A stretch of 64,000 bases of DNA from an uncultured Mycoplasmatota bacterium (GTDB lineage Bacteria; Bacillota_I; Bacilli_A; RF39; UBA660), in NCBI GenBank assembly GCA_900552495.1, contig URZY01000009.1:1-64000 (forward strand), given 5' to 3'. Positions 9,918-18,489 of this stretch are shown piece by piece. The stretch's first letter is position 1, and each line of letters opens with the position of its first letter. The translations under genes were made by a program, and so were the position numbers. Under the pieces are notes generated by a model. The model saw nothing but the letters and a program-made list of their open reading frames with translations, did not search any database and was not told where the DNA came from.

Positions 9918-9937
9918 AAGAAGAGTTAGCTCTTCTT
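9918..9937 (-). terminator. Intrinsic terminator
   Basis: An 8-bp perfect stem (AAGAAGAG / CTCTTCTT) has a 4-nt loop followed by a T-run on the minus strand. It ends the pcrA / unknown / nucleotidyltransferase operon. Confidence 0.85.
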
Positions 9938-9942
9938 ATAAA

Positions 9943-10863
9943 TTATTTTTCCCATAGATTATTTGGATATATCCCATCTTCAACCATTTTAGCAAGAGCT
10001 TGCTTTACACTAGCAGCATCTTCTTTATATGTTACCCCATACCAAGTAGCAGTCGTTTTTAAGACCTTAGTCGTAGCAAAATTATCTTCTATAGCTTGGA
10101 AAACAACATCTGGGATTAAATATTCACACTTATCAAGATTGTCTTTATTACTATCTAGAAAGTGAGCAAAGTTATCAGCAATATATTTAAAAATATGTGG
10201 TGTAAACAATAACATATTCATTGATACAGTATCATCTTCTTGTACTTCAAATGGTTCTTTACCATTTAATGGTTGAGCCATAATTTTATTGGTAGCAATT
10301 CTTTCTACCGAACTTTCTGTAATTTCTGTTAGATAATCATCTTTGACTTTGCAAACGCCTCGCTTTACAGAGCCGTTTTCTGTAATAGTATTTTTAACTA
10401 GGTAAGCTACCATTCCATGTTGATAAGGCTGCTCGTCAGTTATATTTCTTAGAAAGTCAGCCGCTTTCATGTAGGCATCGCGACCGTAGAAGTCATCAGC
10501 ATTTATCATCATAAATGGCTCATTTACTTTATCTTGGCAGCATAAGACAGCATGTGCTGTTCCTAATGGCTTTGTTCTATCTTTGGGTATTTCGTAACCG
10601 GTTGGAAGGTTATCATTTTTTTGAAAACAGTATTCAACTTTAATGTGTGGCTCTACTCTGCTTCCAATTGTTTCTTTAAATATTTCATAATTTTCTTCTT
10701 TAATTAAGAAAACAATCTTAGTAAAGCCAGCTTTAATGGCATCATATACGGAATAATCAATAATAAATTCTCCCGATGGTCCAAGTGGGGCTATTTGCTT
10801 TAAACCGCCAAAACGACTTCCCATACCGGCGGCTAATATTACTAATGTGATATCTTTATTCAT
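9943..10863 (-). CDS. Sugar-1-phosphate nucleotidyltransferase-like protein
   Basis: A 306-residue NTP-transferase-fold enzyme. The nucleotide-binding loop LAAGMGSRFGGLKQIAPLG lies at the N-terminus, then PLGTAHAVLCC and the metal-binding NADDFYG. These are hallmarks of enzymes joining a sugar phosphate to a nucleotide (UDP-glucose, dTDP- or CDP-sugar type); the exact substrate cannot be read from sequence. The ATG at 10863 is preferred over a TTG three codons upstream because AAAGGAG lies 9 nt before it. It overlaps the preceding gene by 8 nt (ATGAATAA) and so is probably translationally coupled to it. Confidence 0.85.
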   Translation of the reverse strand: MNKDITLVILAAGMGSRFGGLKQIAPLGPSGEFIIDYSVYDAIKAGFTKIVFLIKEENYEIFKETIGSRVEPHIKVEYCFQKNDNLPTGYEIPKDRTKPLGTAHAVLCCQDKVNEPFMMINADDFYGRDAYMKAADFLRNITDEQPYQHGMVAYLVKNTITENGSVKRGVCKVKDDYLTEITESSVERIATNKIMAQPLNGKEPFEVQEDDTVSMNMLLFTPHIFKYIADNFAHFLDSNKDNLDKCEYLIPDVVFQAIEDNFATTKVLKTTATWYGVTYKEDAASVKQALAKMVEDGIYPNNLWEK

Positions 10864-11284
10864 ATCTATCAACTCCTTTATATAGTTTGGTATATTGAAT
10901 CACACTATCTGGTTTATTTCTTTTTGATGAAGCTAGTTTGACTTCTAGATCAACTAACATTTCATGATAATCAAAACTTGATTGTTGACCGTGCACTTCT
11001 AAATATGTAGTTTCACAATAAGGACCTTCCGTCTTCTCCTGACCAATTATTCCATTTACTAAATACCCAGATTGTGATACTTGAAGCATACTGCCTTGAT
11101 CTAACTCTTCCATAATACATGGTAAATACGTTATATTTTGTAATTCTGTCTGTGGTAATTCATGAGGATGAATTCCATCATAGAAAGATTTTAAATATGT
11201 TCCTTGTAAGCTACTTTTTATTTTGTTTTTACTAATATAGATTGTATAACCCCTTTTTAGAATTTGATTTGAAAATTCTAACAT
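10856..11284 (-). CDS. Conserved-looking protein of unknown function between pcrA and a nucleotidyltransferase
   Basis: A 142-residue soluble protein that I do not recognise. It has no membrane helix or signal peptide and an alpha/beta composition with several Tyr/Gly-rich turns (QVSQSGYLVNGIIGQEKTEGPYCE). It sits 9 nt after pcrA and overlaps the following nucleotidyltransferase by 8 nt, so it is a middle gene of an operon. A role with the transferase is more likely than with the helicase, on overlap alone. Confidence 0.6.
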   Translation of the reverse strand: MLEFSNQILKRGYTIYISKNKIKSSLQGTYLKSFYDGIHPHELPQTELQNITYLPCIMEELDQGSMLQVSQSGYLVNGIIGQEKTEGPYCETTYLEVHGQQSSFDYHEMLVDLEVKLASSKRNKPDSVIQYTKLYKGVDRYE

Positions 11285-11293
11285 TTAGTCCTC

Positions 11294-13390
11294 CTATACT
11301 TTTGATAATTTTTTATGATTTTTCATTAACTTTTTAACACCGTGTGGTAATTTAAAAGCAACACTTACAAGTGTATTGGTTACTTCTACCACACGTCCTG
11401 TGCCAAAGGTTTCATGATAAACATAATCACCCACTTGATAATCGATGGTTTCTTCTCTAAACATTTCACCAACTTGAATTTTTTCTTCTTTTTGTGGTAT
11501 TTCTTCTTTATTATTTGATTCAAGTAAATCTTTACTGATTTCTCCCATAAATCGACTAACTGGATTAATTTGTTCTTTACCAAAAAGAGTTCTACGTCTA
11601 GCATTTATTAGATGGAGATCATCTTTGGCTCTTGTAATTGCGACATAGCAAAGACGTCTTTCTTCTTCTAATTCTGAATTTTCCATAAGAGAATTCATAT
11701 GAGGGAAAATACCTTCTTCCATGCCAACAACAAAAACATGATCAAATTCTAGTCCTTTTACGGAGTGAACAGTCATTAAACTAATTCTATTTGGATCATC
11801 TTTATACTCTTCAACATCACTTATTAGACTAATCTCTAGTAAGAAATCTTCTAAGGAAATTAAACCTTCTCTTTCTTCAAAAGATTTAGTAATTGACTTG
11901 AATTCTTCTAAGTTTTCTAGCCGAACTTCGGCTTCTAAAGATTTTTCACTTTCAAGTTCCGCTCTTAGACCTGAGGCATCTAAAACTTTATCAATTAATT
12001 CAGTCAATGTTAATTCTTCAGACAAAGCTTTCAGCTTTTCGATCGTTTCCTTAAAACCTAATTCCTTACCAGTTGAGATAGCTTCATAAATGCTAGTGCC
12101 TTCAAGGTCGGCTTTTTCGGTTAGATTTTCAATTGTTTTTAAACCAATTCCTCTTTTGGGAGTATTAATTACTCGTAATAAACTGATATTATCTTTTGAG
12201 TTATGAATTAATCTTAAGTATGCAATTAAATCTTTTATTTCTTTGCGAGAATAGAAATAAAAACTACCAATAACACGGTATGGCATGTTCTCTTTTAACA
12301 TTTCTTCTTCTAAAACGCGAGACTGAGCATTTGTTCTATAAAGAACGGCCATGTCTTTATACTCAATACCTTTATTTACAAGTTCTTTAATTTTTCTTAT
12401 GACATATTGAGCTTCATCCCGCTCATTATAGGCTCGATAATACTTTATCTTCTCGCCTTCACCACGGGCTGTCCATAAGTTTTTGTCCTTACGCATTTTA
12501 TTGTTTTTAATTACTTGATTAGCAGCATCTAATATATTACTAGTCGAACGATAATTTTGCTCTAAAAGAATGGTTTTGGCATCAGGATAATCCTTTTCAA
12601 AATTTAAGATATTTTTATAATTAGCACCACGGAAACTGTAAATACTTTGCGAGTCATCACCTACACAAGTTATTTTCTTGTTTTTAGCACATAATAATTT
12701 AGTTAAAATATATTGGGCTTCATTAGTATCTTGATACTCATCAATTAATAAGTATTGGTATAAATCTTGATATCTTTCTAAAGTTTCAGGTGATTTTTTG
12801 AATAACTCAATTGGTAAAAGTAATAAATCATCAAAATCTACAGAGTTATTTCTTTGGAGTTTAATTTCATATTTTGAATAAACTTGCTGGATTACTTTTT
12901 CATAATCACTAACGGCATATTTCTCATATGCTTCAGGACTCATCATTTCATTCTTACAACTACTTATTTTATTTCTAATTGCTCGCGGATTATAAATTTT
13001 TGGATCGTAACCCATATCTTTAATTATTTTTTTTACAACCGTAAGAGAGTCGTCACTATCCATAATGACAAAATTTTTATCATAACCTAGTTCATTATAG
13101 TTTTCTCTTAATAACTTTAAACCAAAACTGTGAAAGGTTGAAACCTGTAATTTCTTTGCAAGATCTCCAATTAATAAATATAATCGATCTTTCATTTCTT
13201 TAGCTGCTTTATTGGTAAAAGTAATAGCTAAAATATTGTGGGGATTGACATTTTTTTCTTCAATTAAATATGCTATTTTGGTAGTAAGAGTTTTAGTCTT
13301 ACCAGCTCCAGCTCCAGCAATTATTAATAATGGACCATCATTATATAGTATGGCTTCTTTTTGTTTATCATTTAAGTTTTCTAAATCCAT
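11294..13390 (-). CDS. pcrA: ATP-dependent DNA helicase PcrA/UvrD
   Basis: A superfamily 1A 3'-5' helicase for repair and plasmid replication, 698 residues. Walker A is AGAGAGKT at residues 25-32; the DEYQDTNEAQY Walker B block follows near 215, then GDDSQSIYSFRGA, LEQNYRS, and the C-terminal motifs MTVHSVKGLEFDHVFV and VAITRAKDDL. The last ~50 residues (YQVGDYVYHETFGTGRVVEV) form the Tudor-like domain that binds RNA polymerase in Bacillus PcrA. It heads a three-gene operon. Confidence 0.97.
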   Translation of the reverse strand: MDLENLNDKQKEAILYNDGPLLIIAGAGAGKTKTLTTKIAYLIEEKNVNPHNILAITFTNKAAKEMKDRLYLLIGDLAKKLQVSTFHSFGLKLLRENYNELGYDKNFVIMDSDDSLTVVKKIIKDMGYDPKIYNPRAIRNKISSCKNEMMSPEAYEKYAVSDYEKVIQQVYSKYEIKLQRNNSVDFDDLLLLPIELFKKSPETLERYQDLYQYLLIDEYQDTNEAQYILTKLLCAKNKKITCVGDDSQSIYSFRGANYKNILNFEKDYPDAKTILLEQNYRSTSNILDAANQVIKNNKMRKDKNLWTARGEGEKIKYYRAYNERDEAQYVIRKIKELVNKGIEYKDMAVLYRTNAQSRVLEEEMLKENMPYRVIGSFYFYSRKEIKDLIAYLRLIHNSKDNISLLRVINTPKRGIGLKTIENLTEKADLEGTSIYEAISTGKELGFKETIEKLKALSEELTLTELIDKVLDASGLRAELESEKSLEAEVRLENLEEFKSITKSFEEREGLISLEDFLLEISLISDVEEYKDDPNRISLMTVHSVKGLEFDHVFVVGMEEGIFPHMNSLMENSELEEERRLCYVAITRAKDDLHLINARRRTLFGKEQINPVSRFMGEISKDLLESNNKEEIPQKEEKIQVGEMFREETIDYQVGDYVYHETFGTGRVVEVTNTLVSVAFKLPHGVKKLMKNHKKLSKV

Positions 13391-13448
13391 TTTGTCTACC
13401 TACTTCCTAACTATATTATAACTTAATTTAGGTATATAAGCAAAAGAA

Positions 13449-13474
13449 AAAAGTGCAAGTTATTTTGCACTTTT
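13449..13474 (-). terminator. Terminator of the sortase operon
   Basis: A 10-bp stem (AAAAGTGCAA / TTGCACTTTT) overlaps the end of the coiled-coil membrane protein gene. The minus-strand stem continues into TTTTTTCTTTTG. It ends the surface protein / sortase / coiled-coil operon. Confidence 0.85.
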
Positions 13475-14758
13475 ATATGCTTCTCTTAAGCGATTAAATT
13501 TCATTTGATCGTCGGTTACAGTTTTAGTAGCATTTTTTCGTTTTTGTTTTTCTTTAAGAATGGTTGCTAAAACTTTGTAATCTTCTAGTGTTAACATGCC
13601 ATCAAGATTTTGCATAATAGCTGTTGTTGTGTCAACTTTCTTAGTTTGCTCTTTAGCAACTTGTAATTGTTCTTTTTCACGAGCTAAAGTATTTTTTTCT
13701 GTTTGTAGTGTATCTTTGGCTTGGGCAAGATAAGCTTTTTCTTGTTGTAATCTAGCTTTAGTTTGTAATAGGGCTTCTTTTTCTTGTTGTAATAAAAGTT
13801 GCTCTTGTCTTAATTTTGCTTGTTCATTAGCAATAAGTTGTTGTTTACTATCATATAATTTAGAAAAACTTTCTTCAAAGTTAAGTCTTTCTTGATAAAA
13901 TTTCTCTTGTTCTAAAGCTGTTGACTTAATTTGTCCTTGTTGGTATGTTAATTGCTCTTCAGCTTGGAAAAGACGATTTTTTGTATCTTCTAATTGTTGA
14001 ATAAGAAGTTGTTTTTCTTGATTTACTTGTTCTACTAATTCGTTAGCAAGTGTTTCATCATGGGTTTCAAGATAAGGTTTTTCCTTTTTAGGTTGACCTT
14101 TTACATATAATGGAGCTTCAGTTGCAACAACTCCATCTGGCAAGGTTCTGACTTTTTTTACTACGACTTTTTGTTTTACTGGCACTTCATCTTTTTGTTG
14201 GAAATGTCTTATAACTTTATAAAAGATTAAGAAGATAATCCATAAGATAAAGATTCCACTCGATAATTCAATTATTGCTTGAGCCTCTTTGTTTCCATAA
14301 ATTGAAGTTTGGGAAAAAATATCTAGGTTATTTTTGGAAACAATGCTTAATACTAAGGCTAATAGATAATGAATTATGCTATATATAATGACGTTGATAT
14401 TACGTAGTAGTGTTGGTGTTTTTAGATTAAAAACACTGGTCCAAATAATAATATTAGTAATTAATATAGCCGCCATGTAGACAGCAATGTTTGGAAAGTA
14501 TAAAACAATGAAGAAATTGTCCATCATATAATCAAACATTTTGCCAAGAGATTCGTGGTACATAATCAACATTCCAAGAATAATAGCTACATAGACTAAT
14601 GCATAAATACTTTTACCACGTTTTGCATTCTTATTATTAGTAGTTAAGGCTATAACAGCTAGTAAGATTATGAATGCAATAACGGCTATAAACATTTTAG
14701 AAGACATTGTTGTTTCAAAAATTATTTGGAATTTTTCTAGTATCGTTGTCTTTGTCAT
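13460..14758 (-). CDS. Polytopic membrane protein with long Gln/Glu-rich coiled coil
   Basis: A 432-residue protein. The N-terminal third has about five membrane helices (near 20-38, 45-65, 75-105, 115-145 and 160-185); then comes a basic linker and a coiled coil over residues ~220-380 rich in Gln, Glu, Lys and Leu (repeated LLQQEKEALLQTKARLQQEK-type heptads). The basic C-terminus (LKEKQKRKNATK) is predicted cytoplasmic. I do not recognise a family. The ATG at 14758 is favoured over the one at 14773 because GGGGGTGAGG lies between them, but this is uncertain. It is the third gene of the surface-protein/sortase operon, so it may scaffold or position sorting at the membrane (inference). Confidence 0.65.
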   Translation of the reverse strand: MTKTTILEKFQIIFETTMSSKMFIAVIAFIILLAVIALTTNNKNAKRGKSIYALVYVAIILGMLIMYHESLGKMFDYMMDNFFIVLYFPNIAVYMAAILITNIIIWTSVFNLKTPTLLRNINVIIYSIIHYLLALVLSIVSKNNLDIFSQTSIYGNKEAQAIIELSSGIFILWIIFLIFYKVIRHFQQKDEVPVKQKVVVKKVRTLPDGVVATEAPLYVKGQPKKEKPYLETHDETLANELVEQVNQEKQLLIQQLEDTKNRLFQAEEQLTYQQGQIKSTALEQEKFYQERLNFEESFSKLYDSKQQLIANEQAKLRQEQLLLQQEKEALLQTKARLQQEKAYLAQAKDTLQTEKNTLAREKEQLQVAKEQTKKVDTTTAIMQNLDGMLTLEDYKVLATILKEKQKRKNATKTVTDDQMKFNRLREAYKSAK

Positions 14759-14784
14759 AAACCTCACCCCCATGAAGTTATATT

Positions 14785-15438
14785 TTATTCTTCTTCTACA
14801 TTTTGTAACTCAGCAACATAGATTGTCTGAGTTGCTTTATCAAAGTTAGTACATGTAATTAATGTCAAGGTTGTTTTGTTGTAGTTTCGGTAAATCGCTA
14901 CCTTACCTATTTTTTCCTGTTTATATATATTGACTATTTTGTAAGTATAGACTTTACCTTTGTATGAAACCGTAGCGACATCTCCAGTGGATAGCTTGTA
15001 TAAGTCATTGAAGAAGGCTTTCCAACCTGAGCCAGAGTGGGCCGCTAATATTAGGTTTCCTTTATCTTTGTCTGGATATGATGATCCTTCAATTACTGTA
15101 ACATTCTGCTCAACATTATTTAATTCAGAACGTATATCTAAGAAACCTTTTTTTAAATTTATTTTAGGTATTGTTAAATAACCGATATAGTTATTAGTGA
15201 CTTCTCCTAAGTCGTCTTCCTTTTCTTCTTCTTTTAGTTCGCCGTCATATTCTAATAATTCAACATTTTCTTGTTCATAGAAAACATTGGCCATATAGTC
15301 ATAGGCGACGATTCTTTTTGACTGAATATAATTATAAGAAAGAAAGAATCCTCCTATTAAAATTATAACTGATCCGATTACAGCTATCGTACTAGAAGAG
15401 ATTCTTTTTTCCTGTTTATTATCTTGCTTTCTTACCAT
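14785..15438 (-). CDS. Sortase, with Gln in the usual catalytic Arg position
   Basis: A membrane-anchored transpeptidase of the sortase family, 217 residues. Residues 17-38 are the signal-anchor helix. Catalytic His134 (LAAHSGSG) and Cys196 (TLITCTNF) are clear. The Arg expected just before the last strand (S. aureus SrtA: KRKIFVA) aligns with Gln204 in ATQTIYVAEL, and no nearby Arg replaces it. The overall length and TLxTC motif fit housekeeping- or D-like classes. It overlaps the end of the surface protein gene by 20 nt, making that protein its likely substrate. Confidence 0.9.
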   Translation of the reverse strand: MVRKQDNKQEKRISSSTIAVIGSVIILIGGFFLSYNYIQSKRIVAYDYMANVFYEQENVELLEYDGELKEEEKEDDLGEVTNNYIGYLTIPKINLKKGFLDIRSELNNVEQNVTVIEGSSYPDKDKGNLILAAHSGSGWKAFFNDLYKLSTGDVATVSYKGKVYTYKIVNIYKQEKIGKVAIYRNYNKTTLTLITCTNFDKATQTIYVAELQNVEEE

Positions 15439-16939
15439 TTTTGTAAACGAATCTAATACCTGATGCGATTATTACAATACCTACTAATGTGATAATTACT
15501 GATGAAGCAGCAGTATCTGGTACTCTTACTTCTGGATAGTTTTCGAATACTATTTGATGTGATAAGTTTTCATCTGTTAATGTAAAAGTTACAACTTTTG
15601 AACTATGCATGTATCCAGCTGGTGCTGAAATTTCTTCTACTGTATAAGTACCATTTTCTAAATCTGTGAATACTTCTGGTTCAGTAGTTGTTGTAAATCT
15701 TTTAATTTCTTCCCCTTGTGAATTCTTTAATACTAATACTGCTCCGGCTAGTGGATTACCTGTTGATGCATCTACTTTTAAAATATTTACGACACTCTCT
15801 CTTGGTGTATTTTTTACTTTAATTTCAATATCTCTATTTGTATCAGTGATAGTAAATTTAACTGGTGTACTGTTTAAAATATAACCTTGTGGTGCCTTAG
15901 TTTCAGTTACTGTATAAGTACCATTTGGTAAATTTCTAATTGTACGATAGTTAGAACTTGATGTCCATTGAGCTTTGATGTTTCCATTAGCATCTTTTAA
16001 TACTAAGGTTGCTCCAGCTAGTGCATTACCAGTAAGTTCATCAATCTTAACAATTCTAACTCTTGATGAGTCTATTGTTAGCGATAAGCTTGATTCAACA
16101 TTTTGTGTAATCTTTTCTGGAATTGATGGTGTAACTGGTTGCATATTAGAATCAGTTGGTTGATATTTATATGCTTTATAAATTACACCTGTTGCTGAGG
16201 CTGTTACTTTTATTGATAATTCTGTACCAGTCACTGAGCTTGATGGTACTCTAACTTTAAATTTTTCGTTAACTCCTATTTTAGTTTTAACGTTTCCATT
16301 TGTGTCAATTACTTGAGCACCAGTTGCGCCGCTTACTGAAACATTATAGCTAGATATATTACTATAAGTTTTTGCGTAAATTTCATTTGAAACATAATAG
16401 TTTCCTTGAAGACTCATTGATAAATCATTTGTAGTAATTACTAAAGAAGTTTTTGCATAACCTTTTTTCTTAGCTTCTTCAGCTTTAGCAACTAAAGACT
16501 TAATTGTAGGTCTTAAGTTATTTGGATCAGAACCAGTTGTTTTAAATTTTTGACTTAAATTTGAGCTACCTGTTGTGTTGTCTAAATACCACCAAAGTGC
16601 TGTTTGAGTGATATAGTAGTCTTTCATTTTCTCTCCAGTAAATGTTTTATTTGGATAACCATTTACTAAAATATAAGCAACACCCGCATCTTGTTCACCA
16701 ACAAGGTTTGCAGTGATGTTCTTAGCAGTTCTTTTGTTCATATTTAAACAATATAATAAGGATCCATCGGTTTTTGTTTTAGTAGTAAATTTTACTCCTG
16801 AAACATACCCTGGAACGATTTCTGAACCACCTAATTGAATAGATGATGCAACGGCATTAGTATTAAGTGCTGTTACTAATATTACAGTACTAATTAATAC
16901 TAATAGTAACTTTTTTGTGATTTGTGTTAATCTTTTCAT
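15419..16939 (-). CDS. Sortase-anchored thioester-domain surface protein (pilin/adhesin-like)
   Basis: A 506-residue exported protein. It has a signal peptide (1-33, cut near AVASS) and an N-terminal thioester domain whose Cys (LLYCLNMN) and downstream TQTALWWY Gln form the Cys-Gln pair seen in TQXA-type adhesins; an intramolecular thioester would capture host amines. Two Cna-B/SpaA-type domains follow, each beginning with an (I)VKID or ILKVD lysine and containing the Glu of TVTETKAPQGY or TVEEISAPAGY, which predicts isopeptide bonds. The C-terminal sorting signal is VPDTA, a membrane helix and KNGKKAR, a variant of LPXTG. The ATG at 16939 follows GAAGGGGG. Confidence 0.92.
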   Translation of the reverse strand: MKRLTQITKKLLLVLISTVILVTALNTNAVASSIQLGGSEIVPGYVSGVKFTTKTKTDGSLLYCLNMNKRTAKNITANLVGEQDAGVAYILVNGYPNKTFTGEKMKDYYITQTALWWYLDNTTGSSNLSQKFKTTGSDPNNLRPTIKSLVAKAEEAKKKGYAKTSLVITTNDLSMSLQGNYYVSNEIYAKTYSNISSYNVSVSGATGAQVIDTNGNVKTKIGVNEKFKVRVPSSSVTGTELSIKVTASATGVIYKAYKYQPTDSNMQPVTPSIPEKITQNVESSLSLTIDSSRVRIVKIDELTGNALAGATLVLKDANGNIKAQWTSSSNYRTIRNLPNGTYTVTETKAPQGYILNSTPVKFTITDTNRDIEIKVKNTPRESVVNILKVDASTGNPLAGAVLVLKNSQGEEIKRFTTTTEPEVFTDLENGTYTVEEISAPAGYMHSSKVVTFTLTDENLSHQIVFENYPEVRVPDTAASSVIITLVGIVIIASGIRFVYKNGKKAR

Positions 16940-16969
16940 ATTTTTTCCCCCTTCACTTAATGTGGCTAT

Positions 16970-16998
16970 ATTATAACACATATGTTTAAATTTTGCAA
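16970..16998 (-). promoter_or_regulatory. SigA-type promoter of the surface-protein/sortase operon
   Basis: On the minus strand, TTGCAA (-35) and TATAAT (-10) are separated by 17 nt, ending about 30 nt before the start codon. The rest of 16999-17067 holds only a 6-bp hairpin. Confidence 0.75.
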
Positions 16999-17067
16999 GT
17001 ATTTTACGTCTTCGGCTTACTATTATAAGCCTAAAACTTTATTTTTAGAACATTTTTTAGCATTTTT

Positions 17068-17610
17068 TTAGTTATTTAAAGTTTTTCTAGCAATTTCTTG
17101 ATCATTCAAATCATAAATTATGAATTCTTTTTCATTATAAAATAGATAGCTTGGACCAGAAGGTGACTTCGGCAGTGAAATAGAGCCTGGATTAATATAA
17201 ATATTGGTTTCTATCTCCTTAATAAATGGAATATGGAGATGACCATAGATTAGTATTGAGTTTTGGTGATTCCAATTAGATTCATTGTATATATGACCAT
17301 GAGTTAAATATAAATCTTCATTTATAGTAGAAATTAATCCTAATTCATTAATAATTGGAAAGTTTGAGACTAATTTATCAACTTCAGAGTCACAATTTCC
17401 CTTAATACATATTAACTTATCACCAAAGGACTCTAAAAATTCCTGTACAGCCTTTATATCATAGCCTTCTATCATAGTGTTTCGTGGTCCTATATAGTAT
17501 AAATCTCCTAATACAACTAACTTATCACAATTTAATTCTATGAATCGTTCTTTTATTTTAGGTAGATTTGTTTTTATGCCGTGGATATCAGAGATAAATA
17601 GTATTTTCAT
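17068..17610 (-). CDS. YfcE-family metallophosphoesterase
   Basis: A 180-residue calcineurin-like phosphodiesterase. Metal-binding motifs are in order: SDIHG (residues 7-11), VLGDLYYIG, KGNCDSEVD, LTHGH and YGHLH, matching the YfcE/MJ0936 family. The family hydrolyses model phosphodiesters in vitro; the natural substrate is not established. It starts right after the upp gene's end (60 nt) on the same strand. Confidence 0.9.
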   Translation of the reverse strand: MKILFISDIHGIKTNLPKIKERFIELNCDKLVVLGDLYYIGPRNTMIEGYDIKAVQEFLESFGDKLICIKGNCDSEVDKLVSNFPIINELGLISTINEDLYLTHGHIYNESNWNHQNSILIYGHLHIPFIKEIETNIYINPGSISLPKSPSGPSYLFYNEKEFIIYDLNDQEIARKTLNN

Positions 17611-17670
17611 ATAATGAACTCCTTTCTTGATAATTTTATTATAAATAAGCCCCTTCCCTTTTTCAAGAAC

Positions 17671-18297
17671 TTATTTGGTGCCAAATATTCTGTCTCCAGC
17701 ATCGCCTAATCCAGGAACAATATAACCTTTTTCATTTAATTTGTCGTCAATAGCAGTGCAATATATTTGAACATCAGGATGAACTTCTTCTAGTTTTTTT
17801 ATTCCCTCGGGAGCAGCAATGATACACAAGAATTTAATCTTTTTGGCACCACTTTCTTTTAGCATTGTAATGGCATCAATTCCTGAACCACCAGTTGCAA
17901 GCATAGGATCTAGAACAATTACTTCGCGCTTGTCAATATTGGCAGGCATTTTGTAATAATATTTTACGGGTTTTAGAGTTTCTTCGTTGCGATATAGACC
18001 AATGTGACCAATCTTGGCATTTGGCATAACCTTAATAAGACCATCGAGCATGCCGGTTCCAGCTCGAAGAATGGGAACAAAAGCATAGTCGTCTTCATTT
18101 AGAGCTTTACCTTGCATTTTACAAAGGGGCGTTTCTATCTCAACTTCTTGCAACTTGGCATCTTTTAAAGCCTCATAACAAAGCATAGTAGATAATTCAC
18201 TAATGATTTCACGAAACTCTTTTGTTCCTGTTTTTTTATCCCTAAGGATACTTAATTTGTGTAATACTAAAGGATGCTTTAATTCAATTGCTTTCAT
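17671..18297 (-). CDS. upp: Uracil phosphoribosyltransferase
   Basis: Makes UMP from uracil and PRPP in pyrimidine salvage, 208 residues. The PRPP-binding loop VIVLDPMLATGGSGIDAI and the uracil-binding YIVPGLGDAGDRIFGT C-terminus are typical and complete. The ribosome site AGGAGG abuts the T-run of a hairpin, so the promoter must lie upstream of that hairpin and expression probably responds to attenuation. The uracil permease gene uraA (47486-48886) has a similar arrangement. Confidence 0.97.
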   Translation of the reverse strand: MKAIELKHPLVLHKLSILRDKKTGTKEFREIISELSTMLCYEALKDAKLQEVEIETPLCKMQGKALNEDDYAFVPILRAGTGMLDGLIKVMPNAKIGHIGLYRNEETLKPVKYYYKMPANIDKREVIVLDPMLATGGSGIDAITMLKESGAKKIKFLCIIAAPEGIKKLEEVHPDVQIYCTAIDDKLNEKGYIVPGLGDAGDRIFGTK

Positions 18298-18307
18298 AAT
18301 TCCTCCT

Positions 18308-18402
18308 AAAAAAAGAAAAGAAGTCCCCCTCTTTTCTTAATATCTTATCTTAATTTTTTTGAAATGATTCTATTCATAATCATCACTCCTAGATTAATTA
18401 TA
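18308..18402 (-). promoter_or_regulatory. Promoter and attenuator-like leader of upp
   Basis: A TATAAT box lies at 18397-18402. A short leader peptide (18345-18377) follows, then a 9-bp hairpin (AAGAAAAGA / TCTTTTCTT, 18313-18338) with seven T residues running directly into the upp ribosome site. No room is left for a promoter between hairpin and gene, so the hairpin is in the transcript leader. No PyrR-binding consensus is seen; the trigger is unknown. Confidence 0.65.
18345..18377 (-). CDS. Putative leader peptide of upp (10 aa)
   Basis: The reading frame MNRIISKKLR is preceded by AGGAGTG eight bases before its ATG, a site as good as those of real genes here. It stops 6 nt before the terminator hairpin, close enough for a ribosome at the stop codon to disturb it. 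It contains A7 (two Lys codons), a possible slippage site. Translation is inferred, not proven. Confidence 0.5.
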   Translation of the reverse strand: MNRIISKKLR

Positions 18403-18489
18403 ACATGTTTTTGGGGATTTAGTTAGGGCTTTTTTCTAATAACACAAGTTTTTAGTTTACATATAATACTTTAGTTAGAAAGGAGATTT

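Noticed and set aside
17014..17031. A hairpin between yfcE and the surface-protein promoter as a terminator
   Set aside because: The stem is only 6 bp and no T-run follows on either strand.
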